Notes under the pieces: model-generated
Told to the model about the DNA's origin: nothing
Database searches by the model: none
Seen by the model: only the letters and a program-made list of their open reading frames with translations
Position numbers and translations under genes: made by a program
Shown: piece after piece, positions 16,896-25,723 of the stretch
Numbering within the stretch: position 1 is the stretch's first letter
Layout of the letters: every line of letters begins with the position of its first letter
NCBI GenBank assembly: GCA_965204695.1
Contig: OZ242007.1
Span: forward strand, 3,844,001 to 3,908,000
DNA: 64,000 nt
DNA from: JAHEKD01 sp965204695
GTDB taxonomy: Bacteria > Pseudomonadota > Gammaproteobacteria > Arenicellales > JAHEKD01
Reading direction: 5' to 3'

Positions 16896-18260
16896 TTACA
16901 AATACCAACTCGACTCATCTCGAATATTGCGTTGTTCAAAAGCTTCAAATTCTAATCTTTTACATTCTGTATAGGCGTCAATGTATTTGCTTCCTAGATA
17001 ATGGTTCAAGATGTCACTTTGCACGAGTTTTTTAGCGGCCGATTCAAGGTCAAAAGGAACTTGTGAGGATAATTTATCAGAAGCATTGCCTTGCCATTCA
17101 GGGCCGGGTTCTAACTGTTCTGTAATTCCGTGATGCATACCTGCTAACAATGCGGCTAATAATAAATAGGGGTTAGCATCCGCGCCGGCGACCCGGTGTT
17201 CTATACGTCGGGCTTTACCTGGGCTTTTTGGTATACGAACTGCAACAGAACGGTTTTCCAGTCCCCAACTTGGTGCGGTTGGTACAAAAATGTTTGGTAC
17301 ATAACGTCTGAATGCATTTGAGTTCGGTGCAAAAAACAGCATTGACTCGGGATGAGCTTCCAGTAAGCCTGCGATAGCAGCTTTTAAAGTTGGACTCATG
17401 CAGTCGTCATTCCCGAATTGGCCGCCGCCATCGAAAGCATTATTGCCATCGGTATCGATCAGGCTCATATGCATATGTAAGCCGCTACCTGCGTTATCGA
17501 GATAGGGTTTGGACATAAAACTGGCTTGCATATTATGTTTGCGAGCTACACCACGAACGATTCGCTTAAATCTTGCGGCATGATCGGCAGCTTTGAGCGG
17601 ATCATTGAGATGTTCCAGATTGATTTCAAACTGACCGGGTGCGTATTCAGCAGTAATCGCTCCGGTCTTTATATTTTGAATTTCACAGGCAGAAATCACT
17701 TCCTCAATAAATAAGGCATAATCTTCTAGTTCAGCCAGACTGTAAACTTGTGTTTCGGTATTACGTTTACCAGTCAAAGGAGCAACGGGTGGTCGTAATT
17801 GATTGCTTTTATCACGTTTGAGATCAAATAAATAAAACTCAAGCTCGAAGGCCACAACCGGTGTTAGATTCAAAGAAGCGAATTGTTCAACTACACGTTT
17901 TAATACGTTACGCGGCTCATAGTAATACGGTTCACCATACTGATCTTGCATAGTGAGTTGCACTTGTGCAGTTGGGACTTGCGCCCAGGGCATTGGGTTT
18001 AATGAATTTTCGACAATAACACCGAATTCATCCGGGTCTCCATCGGAATAACCGATACCACAAGGATCCATACATTCACCATTAACGGCTAGCAAAAATG
18101 ATGAGCCTGGCATCATCAAGCCGGATCTAAAAACTTTATCAGCACCGGCAATGGGGTAACGTTTACCGCGCACAATACCAGACAGATCGCTATAAAATGC
18201 GTCCAAATAGCGAGTTTCAGGGTGCTCTTTTAAGTAATTTTCTAGAATCTCGACAGACAT
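16896..18260 (-). CDS. Glutamine synthetase family protein, PuuA-like
   Basis: A 454-residue glutamine-synthetase fold: beta-grasp N-terminus (YLDAFYSDLSGIVRGKRYPI), the VVAFELEFYLF metal site, AEYAPGQFEINL, SGLHMHMSL, and the ATP/glutamate site ending KSPGKARRIEHRVAGADANPYLLLAALLAG. The N-terminal features match gamma-glutamylpolyamine synthetases (PuuA/GlnA3-like) more than housekeeping GlnA, and I see no adenylylation-site tyrosine motif. It probably ligates glutamate to an amine such as putrescine. No puuB/C/D genes are adjacent, so the substrate is uncertain. Confidence 0.85.
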   Translation of the reverse strand: MSVEILENYLKEHPETRYLDAFYSDLSGIVRGKRYPIAGADKVFRSGLMMPGSSFLLAVNGECMDPCGIGYSDGDPDEFGVIVENSLNPMPWAQVPTAQVQLTMQDQYGEPYYYEPRNVLKRVVEQFASLNLTPVVAFELEFYLFDLKRDKSNQLRPPVAPLTGKRNTETQVYSLAELEDYALFIEEVISACEIQNIKTGAITAEYAPGQFEINLEHLNDPLKAADHAARFKRIVRGVARKHNMQASFMSKPYLDNAGSGLHMHMSLIDTDGNNAFDGGGQFGNDDCMSPTLKAAIAGLLEAHPESMLFFAPNSNAFRRYVPNIFVPTAPSWGLENRSVAVRIPKSPGKARRIEHRVAGADANPYLLLAALLAGMHHGITEQLEPGPEWQGNASDKLSSQVPFDLESAAKKLVQSDILNHYLGSKYIDAYTECKRLEFEAFEQRNIRDESSWYL

Positions 18261-18383
18261 AAACTACAGCTATCTTATTAAAAATGCTTGCATTATTACA
18301 GATTGGAACCCAAATACAACGATATAGCGCGAATATAGCTTTAATGTGAGAAGATATATTCATGATTTTAGGCGGATTGTCAG

Positions 18384-18389
18384 TATAAT
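18384..18389 (+). promoter_or_regulatory. Probable -10 box upstream of tatA
   Basis: A perfect TATAAT lies 46 nt before the tatA ATG in the divergent gap between the PuuA-like gene and tatA. No good TTGACA is seen at 16-18 nt spacing, so this is only a -10 match. Confidence 0.4.
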
Positions 18390-18435
18390 GCTCGATCTGC
18401 AAAACTATTTAGTATTTTTTTAGGAGTTATGCCTC

Positions 18436-18684
18436 ATGGGATTAGGTGGTATAAGCATCTGGCAACTGTTAATTGTTTTATTGATTGTTGTGTTGATATT
18501 TGGCACTAAAAAGCTCAAAAACATGGGCGGTGATTTAGGTGGTGCGGTGAAAAATTTCAAGGATTCGATGAAAGATGGTGAAAAGGAAGCCGAAGCAGAG
18601 GTCGAGGACGAAGTGGAACAGCTAGAGAATAAAGTTTCTGAAGCTGTTGACAAAGTCAAAGACGAAAACAAAACTTCTTCTTAA
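18436..18684 (+). CDS. tatA: Sec-independent translocase component TatA
   Basis: An 82-residue protein with a short N-terminal membrane helix (WQLLIVLLIVVLIFGTKKL, phenylalanine-glycine hinge FG) preceded by GLGGISIW, then an amphipathic helix (MGGDLGGAVKNFKDSMKDGE) and an acidic charged tail. TatA oligomers form the translocation pore. TAGGAG precedes the ATG. tatB and tatC follow, and the next operon encodes a Tat substrate. Confidence 0.96.
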   Translation: MGLGGISIWQLLIVLLIVVLIFGTKKLKNMGGDLGGAVKNFKDSMKDGEKEAEAEVEDEVEQLENKVSEAVDKVKDENKTSS

Positions 18685-18703
18685 TTTCTCAAGAGAATAG
18701 CTG

Positions 18704-19048
18704 ATGTTTGACATCGGTTTTTGGGAACTTGCCGTTATTGGAACCATTATGTTGGTGGTGCTCGGGCCAGAGCGCCTGCCAGGTGTAGCGCGTACAGCCG
18801 GTTTCTGGTTGAGCAAGATTCGGCGTATGGTCAGTGATGTCAAAGCCGAGGTCAAAAAAGAAATGGATGCGGCGGAATTAAAAGAACTGGAAGATGCTAA
18901 AAATCAAATTCAACAAGCCAGCAAACAAGCTCATGAGCAGTTGAGTAAAGACGTTCTTGAAAACGAAAGCAAATCCGAACAGTCTCCAAAAGAATCAGAA
19001 ATAAACAATCCCGATTCCAAAGCACAAGTGAAGGATGAACAAGCCTGA
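18704..19048 (+). CDS. tatB: Sec-independent translocase component TatB
   Basis: A 114-residue TatA/B-type protein whose N-terminal helix contains the TatB-typical glutamate and VLGPERLPGVAR hinge. It is followed by a long amphipathic, coiled-coil-like charged region and a polar tail. TatB works with TatC in recognising twin-arginine signals. It is 19 bp after tatA and overlaps tatC by 14 nt. Confidence 0.96.
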   Translation: MFDIGFWELAVIGTIMLVVLGPERLPGVARTAGFWLSKIRRMVSDVKAEVKKEMDAAELKELEDAKNQIQQASKQAHEQLSKDVLENESKSEQSPKESEINNPDSKAQVKDEQA

Positions 19049-19793
19049 CCCCAAGTCCACTGAAGCACCGCTGATTTCGCATTTGCTGGAACTGCGTGAT
19101 CGATTATTGCGCGGAATACTGGCAGTTTTAGCGCTGTTTATTATTTGTGCACCATTTGCCAATACCTTATACGAGTTTCTAGCGGCACCATTAATGCAGG
19201 CTTTGCCAGAAGGCAATACCATGATTTCTACTGAACCTCATGGCCCGTTCTTTGTGCCTTTTAAATTTGCCTTTGCTTTTTCAGTGGCAGTAATGATGCC
19301 ATTTTTGCTCTACCAGCTTTGGGCCTTTGTTGCACCAGGATTGTATAAACACGAGCAACGCTTGATTTACCCACTGATGCTGTCCAGCAGCATATTGTTT
19401 TATTTGGGTATCATCTTCGCTTATTTTATTGTGTTTCCAATCATTTTTGCCTTTTTCACAGCTTCAGCGCCTGAGGGTGTAGCGGTGATGACGGATATAA
19501 ACGCGTATTTGAGCTTTTGTATTAAATTATTTTTCGCTTTTGGTCTGGCATTTGAAGTTCCTGTAGCAACTATCTTATTGGTGAAAATGGGCATTACCAC
19601 ACCAGATGATTTGGTCAAAAAAAGACCCTATATAATCGTTGCAGCGTTTGTTGTAGGAATGTTACTCACTCCGCCGGATATTTTCTCTCAAACCATGCTT
19701 GCCATACCGGTTTGGCTGTTATTCGAAGGCGGTGTTTATTTCTCCCGATTAATGCTTAAAAAGTCCGGCAAGGATAAAGCAGAACAAGCCTGA
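19035..19793 (+). CDS. tatC: Sec-independent translocase component TatC
   Basis: A 252-residue six-helix membrane protein with the N-terminal signal-recognition motif ISHLLELRDRLLR, the periplasmic P-loop segment FKFAFAFSVAVMMPFLLYQLWAF, and the conserved FGLAFEVPV and LTPPDIFSQ motifs. It binds the twin-arginine signal peptide. The stop is followed by a 213-bp gap before petA. Confidence 0.97.
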   Translation: MNKPDPKSTEAPLISHLLELRDRLLRGILAVLALFIICAPFANTLYEFLAAPLMQALPEGNTMISTEPHGPFFVPFKFAFAFSVAVMMPFLLYQLWAFVAPGLYKHEQRLIYPLMLSSSILFYLGIIFAYFIVFPIIFAFFTASAPEGVAVMTDINAYLSFCIKLFFAFGLAFEVPVATILLVKMGITTPDDLVKKRPYIIVAAFVVGMLLTPPDIFSQTMLAIPVWLLFEGGVYFSRLMLKKSGKDKAEQA

Positions 19794-19903
19794 ATAGCGC
19801 TTATTTGTTCACTTTTCCGATTTAATCTAGTCAAATCGATTTTTTTATCGATATGAGCTAAAAAATTCCCTTCACAGCATCGTATTCAATGGATTGAATT
19901 TGT

Positions 19904-19909
19904 TATAAT
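19904..19909 (+). promoter_or_regulatory. Probable -10 box upstream of petA
   Basis: A perfect TATAAT sits about 98 nt before the petA ATG, in the 213-bp gap after tatC. No convincing -35 hexamer is placed at standard spacing. The rest of the gap shows no recognised feature. Confidence 0.4.
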
Positions 19910-20006
19910 CGGCTCACTTATGCATCCGTTTATGGACGAGTAAGAGAGTTTAGCTCCACTAACTAGGATGATTTACTGAGATTAACATCGATTTAGAGGA
20001 AGACGC

Positions 20007-20615
20007 ATGAGCGAAATGAACGAAAACGGTGTGGACGTAAAACGTCGCCGTTTTATAACAATGACCAGCTCCGCGGTGGGTGCTGTTGGCGTAGTTGCTG
20101 CGGCAGTACCCTTTGTGGCTAGCATGTCTCCCAGCGAACGCGCCAAAGCAGCGGGTGCGCCTGTTGAAGTGGATATCAGCAAGTTGGAACCTGGCCAAAT
20201 GGTGAGGGTAGAATGGCGAGGTAAACCCGTATTTATTCTCAATCGCACCAAACAAATGGAAGAGGGCTTGAGCAAAGTGACCCCTGAGCTTAAAGACCCG
20301 GATTCGATTGAACCCATGCAACCTGAATATGCGCAAAATGAATTTCGCTCATTAAAGCCCGATCTATTGGTCATGGTTGGTTTGTGTACCCACCTTGGCT
20401 GCGCACCGGTTGACAACTTTGAAGTTGGTGCTGTTTCTGGCCTGGGCGACGATTGGCAAGGTGGGTTTTATTGCCCTTGTCATGGTTCAAAATTTGACCT
20501 GTCCGGTCGAGTTTATAGTGGTGTACCTGCACAACAAAATATGCTGATACCGCCTTATAGCTATATTGATGATAGTAGAATATTGATTGGTGTGAATCCA
20601 GAGGGGGTAGCGTAG
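20007..20615 (+). CDS. petA: Ubiquinol-cytochrome c reductase iron-sulfur (Rieske) subunit
   Basis: A 202-residue protein with a twin-arginine signal/anchor (KRRRF at 12-16 followed by a hydrophobic helix) and a C-terminal Rieske domain whose [2Fe-2S] ligands are C127/H129 in CTHLGC and C156/H159 in CPCHGS; C132 and C158 form the disulfide. It accepts electrons from quinol in the bc1 complex on the periplasmic face. Its Tat signal fits with tatABC immediately upstream. Its last base overlaps the petB GTG. Confidence 0.97.
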   Translation: MSEMNENGVDVKRRRFITMTSSAVGAVGVVAAAVPFVASMSPSERAKAAGAPVEVDISKLEPGQMVRVEWRGKPVFILNRTKQMEEGLSKVTPELKDPDSIEPMQPEYAQNEFRSLKPDLLVMVGLCTHLGCAPVDNFEVGAVSGLGDDWQGGFYCPCHGSKFDLSGRVYSGVPAQQNMLIPPYSYIDDSRILIGVNPEGVA

Positions 20616-21880
20616 TGAGAGCTTTTATTGATTGGATGGATGAGCGCTTCCCGTTAACCAAGGTTTGGGAAGAGCACTTATCAAAATACTACGCACCAAA
20701 GAATTTTAATTTTTGGTATTACTTTGGTTCATTGGCATTATTAGTACTAGTTAACCAGATTGTTACTGGTATTTTCCTTACTATGCATTACAAGCCGGAT
20801 GCGGCTTTAGCCTTTGCATCAGTTGAATACATCATGCGTGATGTGCCCTGGGGCTGGTTGATGCGTTATCTGCATGCGATTGGAGCCTCAATGTTCTTCG
20901 TGGTGGTGTATCTACACATGTTCCGCGGTCTGATTTATGGCTCTTACCGAGGTCCACGTGAGTTAGTTTGGATCATTGGTTGTATCATTTTTGTCGCTTT
21001 GATGGCCGAGGCATTCATGGGCTACTTATTACCTTGGGGTAATATGTCATTCTGGGGTGCACAGGTAATCATCTCTTTGTTTGGAGCTATTCCAGTCATT
21101 GGTGAAGGTTTAACGGAATGGATTCGAGGTGACTTTGTAATCTCCGATGCAACCTTGAACCGCTTTTTCGCATTCCATGTAATTCTGATGCCTTTGATTT
21201 TGGTTTTCTTGGTGTTTTTGCATATCGTTGCTTTGCACCAGGTTGGTTCAAACAATCCTGATGGTGTTGAAATCAAGAAGAATAAAGATGAAAACGGCAT
21301 TCCACTGGACGGGATTCCATTTCATCCCTATTACACTGTTAAGGATATCGTTGGTGTGATCGTCTTTTTGATGATTTTCTTAGGTATTGTTTTCTTCGCG
21401 CCTACTTTCTTTGGATTGTTCCTGGAAAAAGATAACTTTGCACCGGCAAATGCATTGCAGACACCGCCACACATTGTGCCATTATGGTATTTCACCCCAT
21501 TCTATTCAATATTAAGAGCGGTAACCTGGGACTTCCTGCCCGGTGGTGCTAAGCTCTGGGGCGTTATAGCTATGGGTGCTGCGATCGTGGTGATTTTCTT
21601 ATTGCCCTGGCTGGATCGTTCGCCTGTTAAATCCATACGATACAAAGGTTGGATTTACAAAACCGCATTGACACTATTTATCATTGCGTTTTTCATTCTG
21701 GCTTACATGGGTTTTAAACCGCCAGCCGATGTTGACCTGTTTTGGTTTGACAATACGACTTGGGCGCAGATAAGCATGTTTATTTATTTTGGGTTCTTTT
21801 TATTGATGCCTATTTATTCAAAACTGGATCCAACCAAACCGGTGCCGGACAGGGTGACATTTAATAAGGGAGGGCACTAA
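20615..21880 (+). CDS. petB: Ubiquinol-cytochrome c reductase cytochrome b
   Basis: The 421-residue protein starts at GTG 20615. It has eight or nine transmembrane helices, the haem-ligand histidine pairs (RYLHAIGASMFFVVVYLHMFRG and RFFAFHVILMPLILVFLVFLHIVALH), GYLLPWGNMSFWGAQ and the quinol-site PxxW region (IVPLWYFTPFYSILR). It carries both b haems of the bc1 complex. Full-length (b6 and subunit IV not split). It is 2 nt from petC. Confidence 0.97.
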   Translation: MRAFIDWMDERFPLTKVWEEHLSKYYAPKNFNFWYYFGSLALLVLVNQIVTGIFLTMHYKPDAALAFASVEYIMRDVPWGWLMRYLHAIGASMFFVVVYLHMFRGLIYGSYRGPRELVWIIGCIIFVALMAEAFMGYLLPWGNMSFWGAQVIISLFGAIPVIGEGLTEWIRGDFVISDATLNRFFAFHVILMPLILVFLVFLHIVALHQVGSNNPDGVEIKKNKDENGIPLDGIPFHPYYTVKDIVGVIVFLMIFLGIVFFAPTFFGLFLEKDNFAPANALQTPPHIVPLWYFTPFYSILRAVTWDFLPGGAKLWGVIAMGAAIVVIFLLPWLDRSPVKSIRYKGWIYKTALTLFIIAFFILAYMGFKPPADVDLFWFDNTTWAQISMFIYFGFFLLMPIYSKLDPTKPVPDRVTFNKGGH

Positions 21881-21882
21881 TC

Positions 21883-22614
21883 ATGCGAAAATTATTAATA
21901 TCAATCGCAATATTTCTGACTCCTGTTTTAGCTTTTCCAGCCGGCGGTGGTGATGAACTTCTGGAAAAAGTCTATATTAATTTAAGAGATACAGCTTCAC
22001 TGCAGCGTGGTGCCAAATTGTTTTCCAATTATTGCCTATCTTGCCATAGTGCAGCCTATTCACGTTATAACCGGGTTGGTAAAGATTTAGGTATCAGCGA
22101 TGACAACATCAAGGAACATTTGATGTTTGCTGGCGATAAAGTTGGTGATTTAATGACTACAACAATGCCGATAGAAGATGCGCAAAAATGGTTCGGTGTT
22201 GCGCCTCCTGACCTAAGCTTGATTGCGAGAGTACGAAAACCTGACTGGTTGTATACTTATATGAAGAGTTTTTATATAGATGATGGTTCTCCCAGTGGCT
22301 GGAACAATACTATATTTGAAAACGTCGCCATGCCGAACGTACTCTATGGATTACAAGGCAATCAACTTGCCGTGTTTGAAACACATGGTGATGATAAAGT
22401 TTTTGCTGGTTTTGAGTTGGAAGAGGGCACTGGAACAATGACCCCAGTGGAATTTGATCAAGCGGTTACCGATCTTACTAATTTTCTGGTTTATCTGGGC
22501 GAACCGGCGGTTTTGAAACGTTATAAAATTGGCGTGTTTGTCTTATTGTTTTTAGTTATTTTACTTATTCCTTGCTATTTAATGAAAAAAGAATACTGGC
22601 GGGACGTTCATTAA
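21883..22614 (+). CDS. petC: Ubiquinol-cytochrome c reductase cytochrome c1
   Basis: A 243-residue protein with an N-terminal signal (MRKLLISIAIFLTPVLAFPA), the haem-binding motif CLSCH at 51-55, and the methionine-ligand region near MTPVEFDQAV, with a C-terminal transmembrane anchor (IGVFVLLFLVILLIPCYLM). It passes electrons from the Rieske protein to soluble cytochrome c. A good terminator follows 20 bp after the stop. Confidence 0.97.
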   Translation: MRKLLISIAIFLTPVLAFPAGGGDELLEKVYINLRDTASLQRGAKLFSNYCLSCHSAAYSRYNRVGKDLGISDDNIKEHLMFAGDKVGDLMTTTMPIEDAQKWFGVAPPDLSLIARVRKPDWLYTYMKSFYIDDGSPSGWNNTIFENVAMPNVLYGLQGNQLAVFETHGDDKVFAGFELEEGTGTMTPVEFDQAVTDLTNFLVYLGEPAVLKRYKIGVFVLLFLVILLIPCYLMKKEYWRDVH

Positions 22615-22633
22615 TTCATAGTTCTATGTTGAG

Positions 22634-22659
22634 TGCCACGTTTTAACGTGGCATTTTAT
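22634..22659 (+). terminator. Rho-independent terminator after petABC
   Basis: TGCCACG (22634-22640) pairs with CGTGGCA (22647-22653) across a TTTTAA loop, and a TTTTATA run follows. It lies between petC and sspA and would separate the two transcripts. Confidence 0.75.
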
Positions 22660-22681
22660 AAATCTAATATCTGGAGTTTCT

Positions 22682-23314
22682 GTGGATAATCAAATAATTC
22701 GGCGTGCCATGAGCCTTTATTCTGGCACTAATAATCTACAAAGCCATATTTGTCGCTTTATCATGCTAGCTAAAGATGCGGAAAGCGAAATCCGTTATGT
22801 TGATGAGCACTTCAACATGTCCGAGTTAGCAGAATTAAACCCATATGGTGAAGTACCAACTTTAGTGGATCGTGAGTTCGTCATTTATGGTCTTGATATT
22901 GTGGTTGAGTATCTAGACGAACGCCTCCCTCACCCACCACTACTGCCAGTTGATCCGGTTTTGCGAGGGCGGGCACGGTTGATGATTTATCGTCTAACGC
23001 GTGACTGGTTACACAAAATGTATGCTTATGACAAAGGAGATATCCAGGTACTGGATGCTGAAACTAAAAAGGACATTAAAGACGGTTTGGTTTCAATTAG
23101 CCCAATTTTGACAGAACAGGATTACTTGTTAGGCGACGAAATCAGCTTGGTTGATTTCTATATGGCACCGTTTTTGTGGCGATTGAGCTCACATGGTATC
23201 AAATTACCTCCTAAGCAAGGTAAACCCATGCTGTCTTATGCAGAACGTATATTTTCACTGGAAAGTTTTCGTCAAAGTCTCAGTAGTGCTGAAAAAGCAC
23301 TCTATGCATTGTAG
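22682..23314 (+). CDS. sspA: Stringent starvation protein A
   Basis: A 210-residue GST-fold protein starting at GTG 22682 with GGAG upstream. The thioredoxin-like N-domain has MSLYSGTNNLQSHICRFIM and NPYGEVPTLVDREFVIYGLDIVVEYLDERLPHPPLLPVDP, followed by a helical C-domain (LGDEISLVDFYMAPFLWRL). SspA binds RNA polymerase and alters transcription in starvation and acid stress. It lacks a catalytic GST Tyr/Ser, as is usual for SspA. sspB follows. Confidence 0.95.
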   Translation: MDNQIIRRAMSLYSGTNNLQSHICRFIMLAKDAESEIRYVDEHFNMSELAELNPYGEVPTLVDREFVIYGLDIVVEYLDERLPHPPLLPVDPVLRGRARLMIYRLTRDWLHKMYAYDKGDIQVLDAETKKDIKDGLVSISPILTEQDYLLGDEISLVDFYMAPFLWRLSSHGIKLPPKQGKPMLSYAERIFSLESFRQSLSSAEKALYAL

Positions 23315-23335
23315 GATTTGCCTAAATCCGGGGCA

Positions 23336-23758
23336 ATGACTTCGACTAAACCTTATCTGGTTCGTGCCATTCATGAATGGGCCCTGGATAATAATCTGAC
23401 CCCGCAGATTCTAGTGTCGGATTCAGTCGAAGGAGTCAAAGTTCCACAAAATTATATCAAGGATGGACATATAGTCTTTAATATCCATATCAATGCGGTT
23501 AAAGATTTAAACTTGACTAATGAATGGATATTTTTTTCAGCCCGATTTGCTGGCAAGGCTATGGATATTGAAGTGCCCATCGATGCTGTGTTAGCTATTT
23601 ATGCACGCGAGAATGGGCAAGGTATTTTCTTTCAGGATGAGGAGCCTTCTCCACCGCCAGAAGAAAAATCCAAATCTGTAACAGATAATAAGGACACTGC
23701 GGATCCAAAGCCACAAAAATCGAAGGACTCTAAATCTCACCTCAAGCTGGTCAAATAG
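23336..23758 (+). CDS. sspB: ClpXP protease specificity-enhancing factor SspB
   Basis: I start at ATG 23336, giving 140 residues (MTSTKPYLVRAIHEWALDNNLTP) that match the usual SspB N-terminus; TTG 23318 would add six residues but lies directly on top of the only AGGA. The folded domain (LTPQILVSDSV, IVFNIHINAVKDLNLTNEWIFFSARFAGK) binds ssrA tags. The long acidic/lysine-rich tail ends LKLVK, the short peptide that docks to ClpX. SspB delivers ssrA-tagged proteins to ClpXP. Confidence 0.94.
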   Translation: MTSTKPYLVRAIHEWALDNNLTPQILVSDSVEGVKVPQNYIKDGHIVFNIHINAVKDLNLTNEWIFFSARFAGKAMDIEVPIDAVLAIYARENGQGIFFQDEEPSPPPEEKSKSVTDNKDTADPKPQKSKDSKSHLKLVK

Positions 23759-23777
23759 CAAATTTAAGTGAATTGCG

Positions 23778-23805
23778 GTTGAAATTAACTGTTTAGATCG
23801 CATAT
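23778..23805 (+). promoter_or_regulatory. Sigma-32-like heat-shock promoter of hslVU
   Basis: GTTGAAA (23778-23784), then 14 nt, then CGCATAT (23799-23805) closely resembles the RpoH consensus CTTGAAA - 12-16 nt - CCCATnT. It lies 30 nt before hslV, a classic heat-shock operon in gammaproteobacteria. Confidence 0.6.
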
Positions 23806-23834
23806 CTTGTTAATCAATCCAAACGGAATGTTTA

Positions 23835-24374
23835 ATGACAGATTTTCATGGTACTACCATTGTCTCCGTAAGACGTAATAATCAAGTTGTTATAGGAGGA
23901 GATGGACAGGTTTCCCTGGGTGATACAGTAATGAAAGGCAATGCACGTAAAGTCCGTCGGCTTTATAAGGATCAGGTTTTGGCTGGTTTTGCAGGCAGTA
24001 CGGCCGATGCCTTTACTTTGTTTGAGCGTTTTGAGGGGAAGTTGGAAAAACATCAAGGTCAGCTGGTCAGATCAGCTGTTGAATTGGCAAAGGACTGGCG
24101 TACAGATCGAATGTTAAGACGCTTAGAGGCGCTTTTAGTGGTGGCTGACAAAGATGCTTCATTGATTATTTCAGGCAATGGCGATGTGATCGAACCTGAA
24201 AAGGGCATAATGGCTATCGGCTCAGGCGGACATTTTGCTAAAGCGGCTGCTATCGCTATGGTAGAGAATTCGGAACTGGATGCACGTGGCATTGTCGAAA
24301 AAAGCCTCAATATTGCAGCTGATATTTGCGTTTACACCAATCATCAGCTGACCATAGAAGAACTAAATTACTAG
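23835..24374 (+). CDS. hslV: ATP-dependent protease subunit HslV (ClpQ)
   Basis: A 179-residue N-terminal-nucleophile hydrolase. The catalytic threonine is T7 of TTIVSVRR, so six residues (MTDFHG) must be removed to expose it; E. coli needs only Met removal. It has GGDGQVSLGDTVMKGNARKVRRL and the GSGGHFAKAAA segment. It forms a double hexamer capped by HslU. hslU follows 8 bp later. Confidence 0.97.
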   Translation: MTDFHGTTIVSVRRNNQVVIGGDGQVSLGDTVMKGNARKVRRLYKDQVLAGFAGSTADAFTLFERFEGKLEKHQGQLVRSAVELAKDWRTDRMLRRLEALLVVADKDASLIISGNGDVIEPEKGIMAIGSGGHFAKAAAIAMVENSELDARGIVEKSLNIAADICVYTNHQLTIEELNY

Positions 24375-24382
24375 GATTTATT

Positions 24383-25723
24383 ATGTCTGAAATGACTCCC
24401 CGTGAAATCGTCCAGGAACTGGATAAGCATATTATCGGTCAAAAAGATGCTAAACGAGCTGTGGCGATTGCACTGCGGAATCGTTGGCGGCGTATGCAAA
24501 TTACCGACGATGAATTACGCAAGGAAATCACACCAAAGAACATTTTGATGATTGGCCCAACCGGTGTGGGTAAAACTGAAATTGCCAGACGCCTTGCGAC
24601 ACTGGCAAAAGCACCATTTATTAAAGTCGAAGCAACAAAATTCACTGAAGTAGGTTATGTTGGTCGTGAAGTCGATTCCATTATTCGTGATTTGGCTGAT
24701 ATGTCAGTCAAAATGACGCGTGAAGAAGAAATGTCAAAAGTGACTCCACGAGCTGAAGATGCTGCAGAAGAGCGTGTATTGGATATTCTAATGCCACCAG
24801 CTCGAACTTCAGAGTCTGATGCTAACAATCTTGATTACCAAACAAATGGAGCTGGTCGTCAGCACATGCGTAAGTTATTGCGCGAGGGCAAACTTGACGA
24901 TAAGGAAATTGAAGTCGAAGTGACAGCCCAGCCGATGGGTGTTGAGATTTTTGGCCCTCCAGGGATGGAAGAGATGACCAGCCAGTTGCAGAGCATGATG
25001 CAGAATATGGGTGGAAAACGCCCTAAAGCTCGTAAGGTTAAGGTCAAAGAGGCACTGAAGTTATTAACCGAAGAAGAAGCAGCAAAAATGGTTAATGATG
25101 AAGAAATTAAACATCTGGCCATGCAACGGGTAGAGCAGGACGGCATTGTATTTATTGATGAAATCGACAAAATCGTAGGTCGTGAAAATACTTCAGGTGC
25201 TGATGTGTCCCGTGAAGGTGTGCAAAGAGATTTATTGCCTCTCGTCGAAGGTTCAACCATCACTACAAAATATGGCATGGTCAAAACCGATCATGTTTTG
25301 TTTATCACTTCTGGTGCTTTCCAGCTTTCCAAGCCGTCTGACTTGATCCCAGAATTACAAGGCCGGTTGCCAATACGGGTCGAATTAAGAGCACTTACGA
25401 CAGAAGATTTCGTGCGGATATTGACTGAACCCGATGCATCATTAACTGAGCAATACCAGGCCTTAATGAATACAGAAGGCGTGAAACTTAAATTCACTGA
25501 AGATTGCCTGCAACGTATCGCAGAAATTGCCTTTCAGGTCAACGAACAGACTGAAAATATCGGTGCACGACGTTTACATACCGTAATGGAAAGATTATTG
25601 GAAGTATTGTCTTTTGATGCGGCGGATATGTCAGGCCAAGCCCAGACAATAGATGCTGACTACGTCAATGACCATCTGAATGAATTGGTTAATGATGAGG
25701 ATTTGAGTAAATATATTCTTTGA
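24383..25723 (+). CDS. hslU: ATP-dependent protease ATPase subunit HslU (ClpY)
   Basis: I start at ATG 24383 (AGGA six nt upstream); an upstream start at 24326 would read through the end of hslV. The 446-residue AAA+ protein has Walker A GPTGVGKT at 58-65, Walker B IVFIDEIDKI, the HslU-specific pore loop EVGYVGREVDS, an I-domain inserted in the middle, and sensor-2 GARRLHTVMERLLE. The C-terminal DEDLSKYIL is the tail that activates HslV. It unfolds substrates for HslV. Confidence 0.97.
   Translation: MSEMTPREIVQELDKHIIGQKDAKRAVAIALRNRWRRMQITDDELRKEITPKNILMIGPTGVGKTEIARRLATLAKAPFIKVEATKFTEVGYVGREVDSIIRDLADMSVKMTREEEMSKVTPRAEDAAEERVLDILMPPARTSESDANNLDYQTNGAGRQHMRKLLREGKLDDKEIEVEVTAQPMGVEIFGPPGMEEMTSQLQSMMQNMGGKRPKARKVKVKEALKLLTEEEAAKMVNDEEIKHLAMQRVEQDGIVFIDEIDKIVGRENTSGADVSREGVQRDLLPLVEGSTITTKYGMVKTDHVLFITSGAFQLSKPSDLIPELQGRLPIRVELRALTTEDFVRILTEPDASLTEQYQALMNTEGVKLKFTEDCLQRIAEIAFQVNEQTENIGARRLHTVMERLLEVLSFDAADMSGQAQTIDADYVNDHLNELVNDEDLSKYIL

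Noticed and set aside
19851..19870. ATCGAT/ATCGAT with a T-rich centre after tatC
   Set aside because: ATCGAT is self-complementary and the T-run is in the loop rather than after the stem, so it does not make a usable terminator.
24326..24382. Longer N-terminus for HslU
   Set aside because: It overlaps hslV and departs from the conserved HslU start; ATG 24383 has AGGA at proper spacing.
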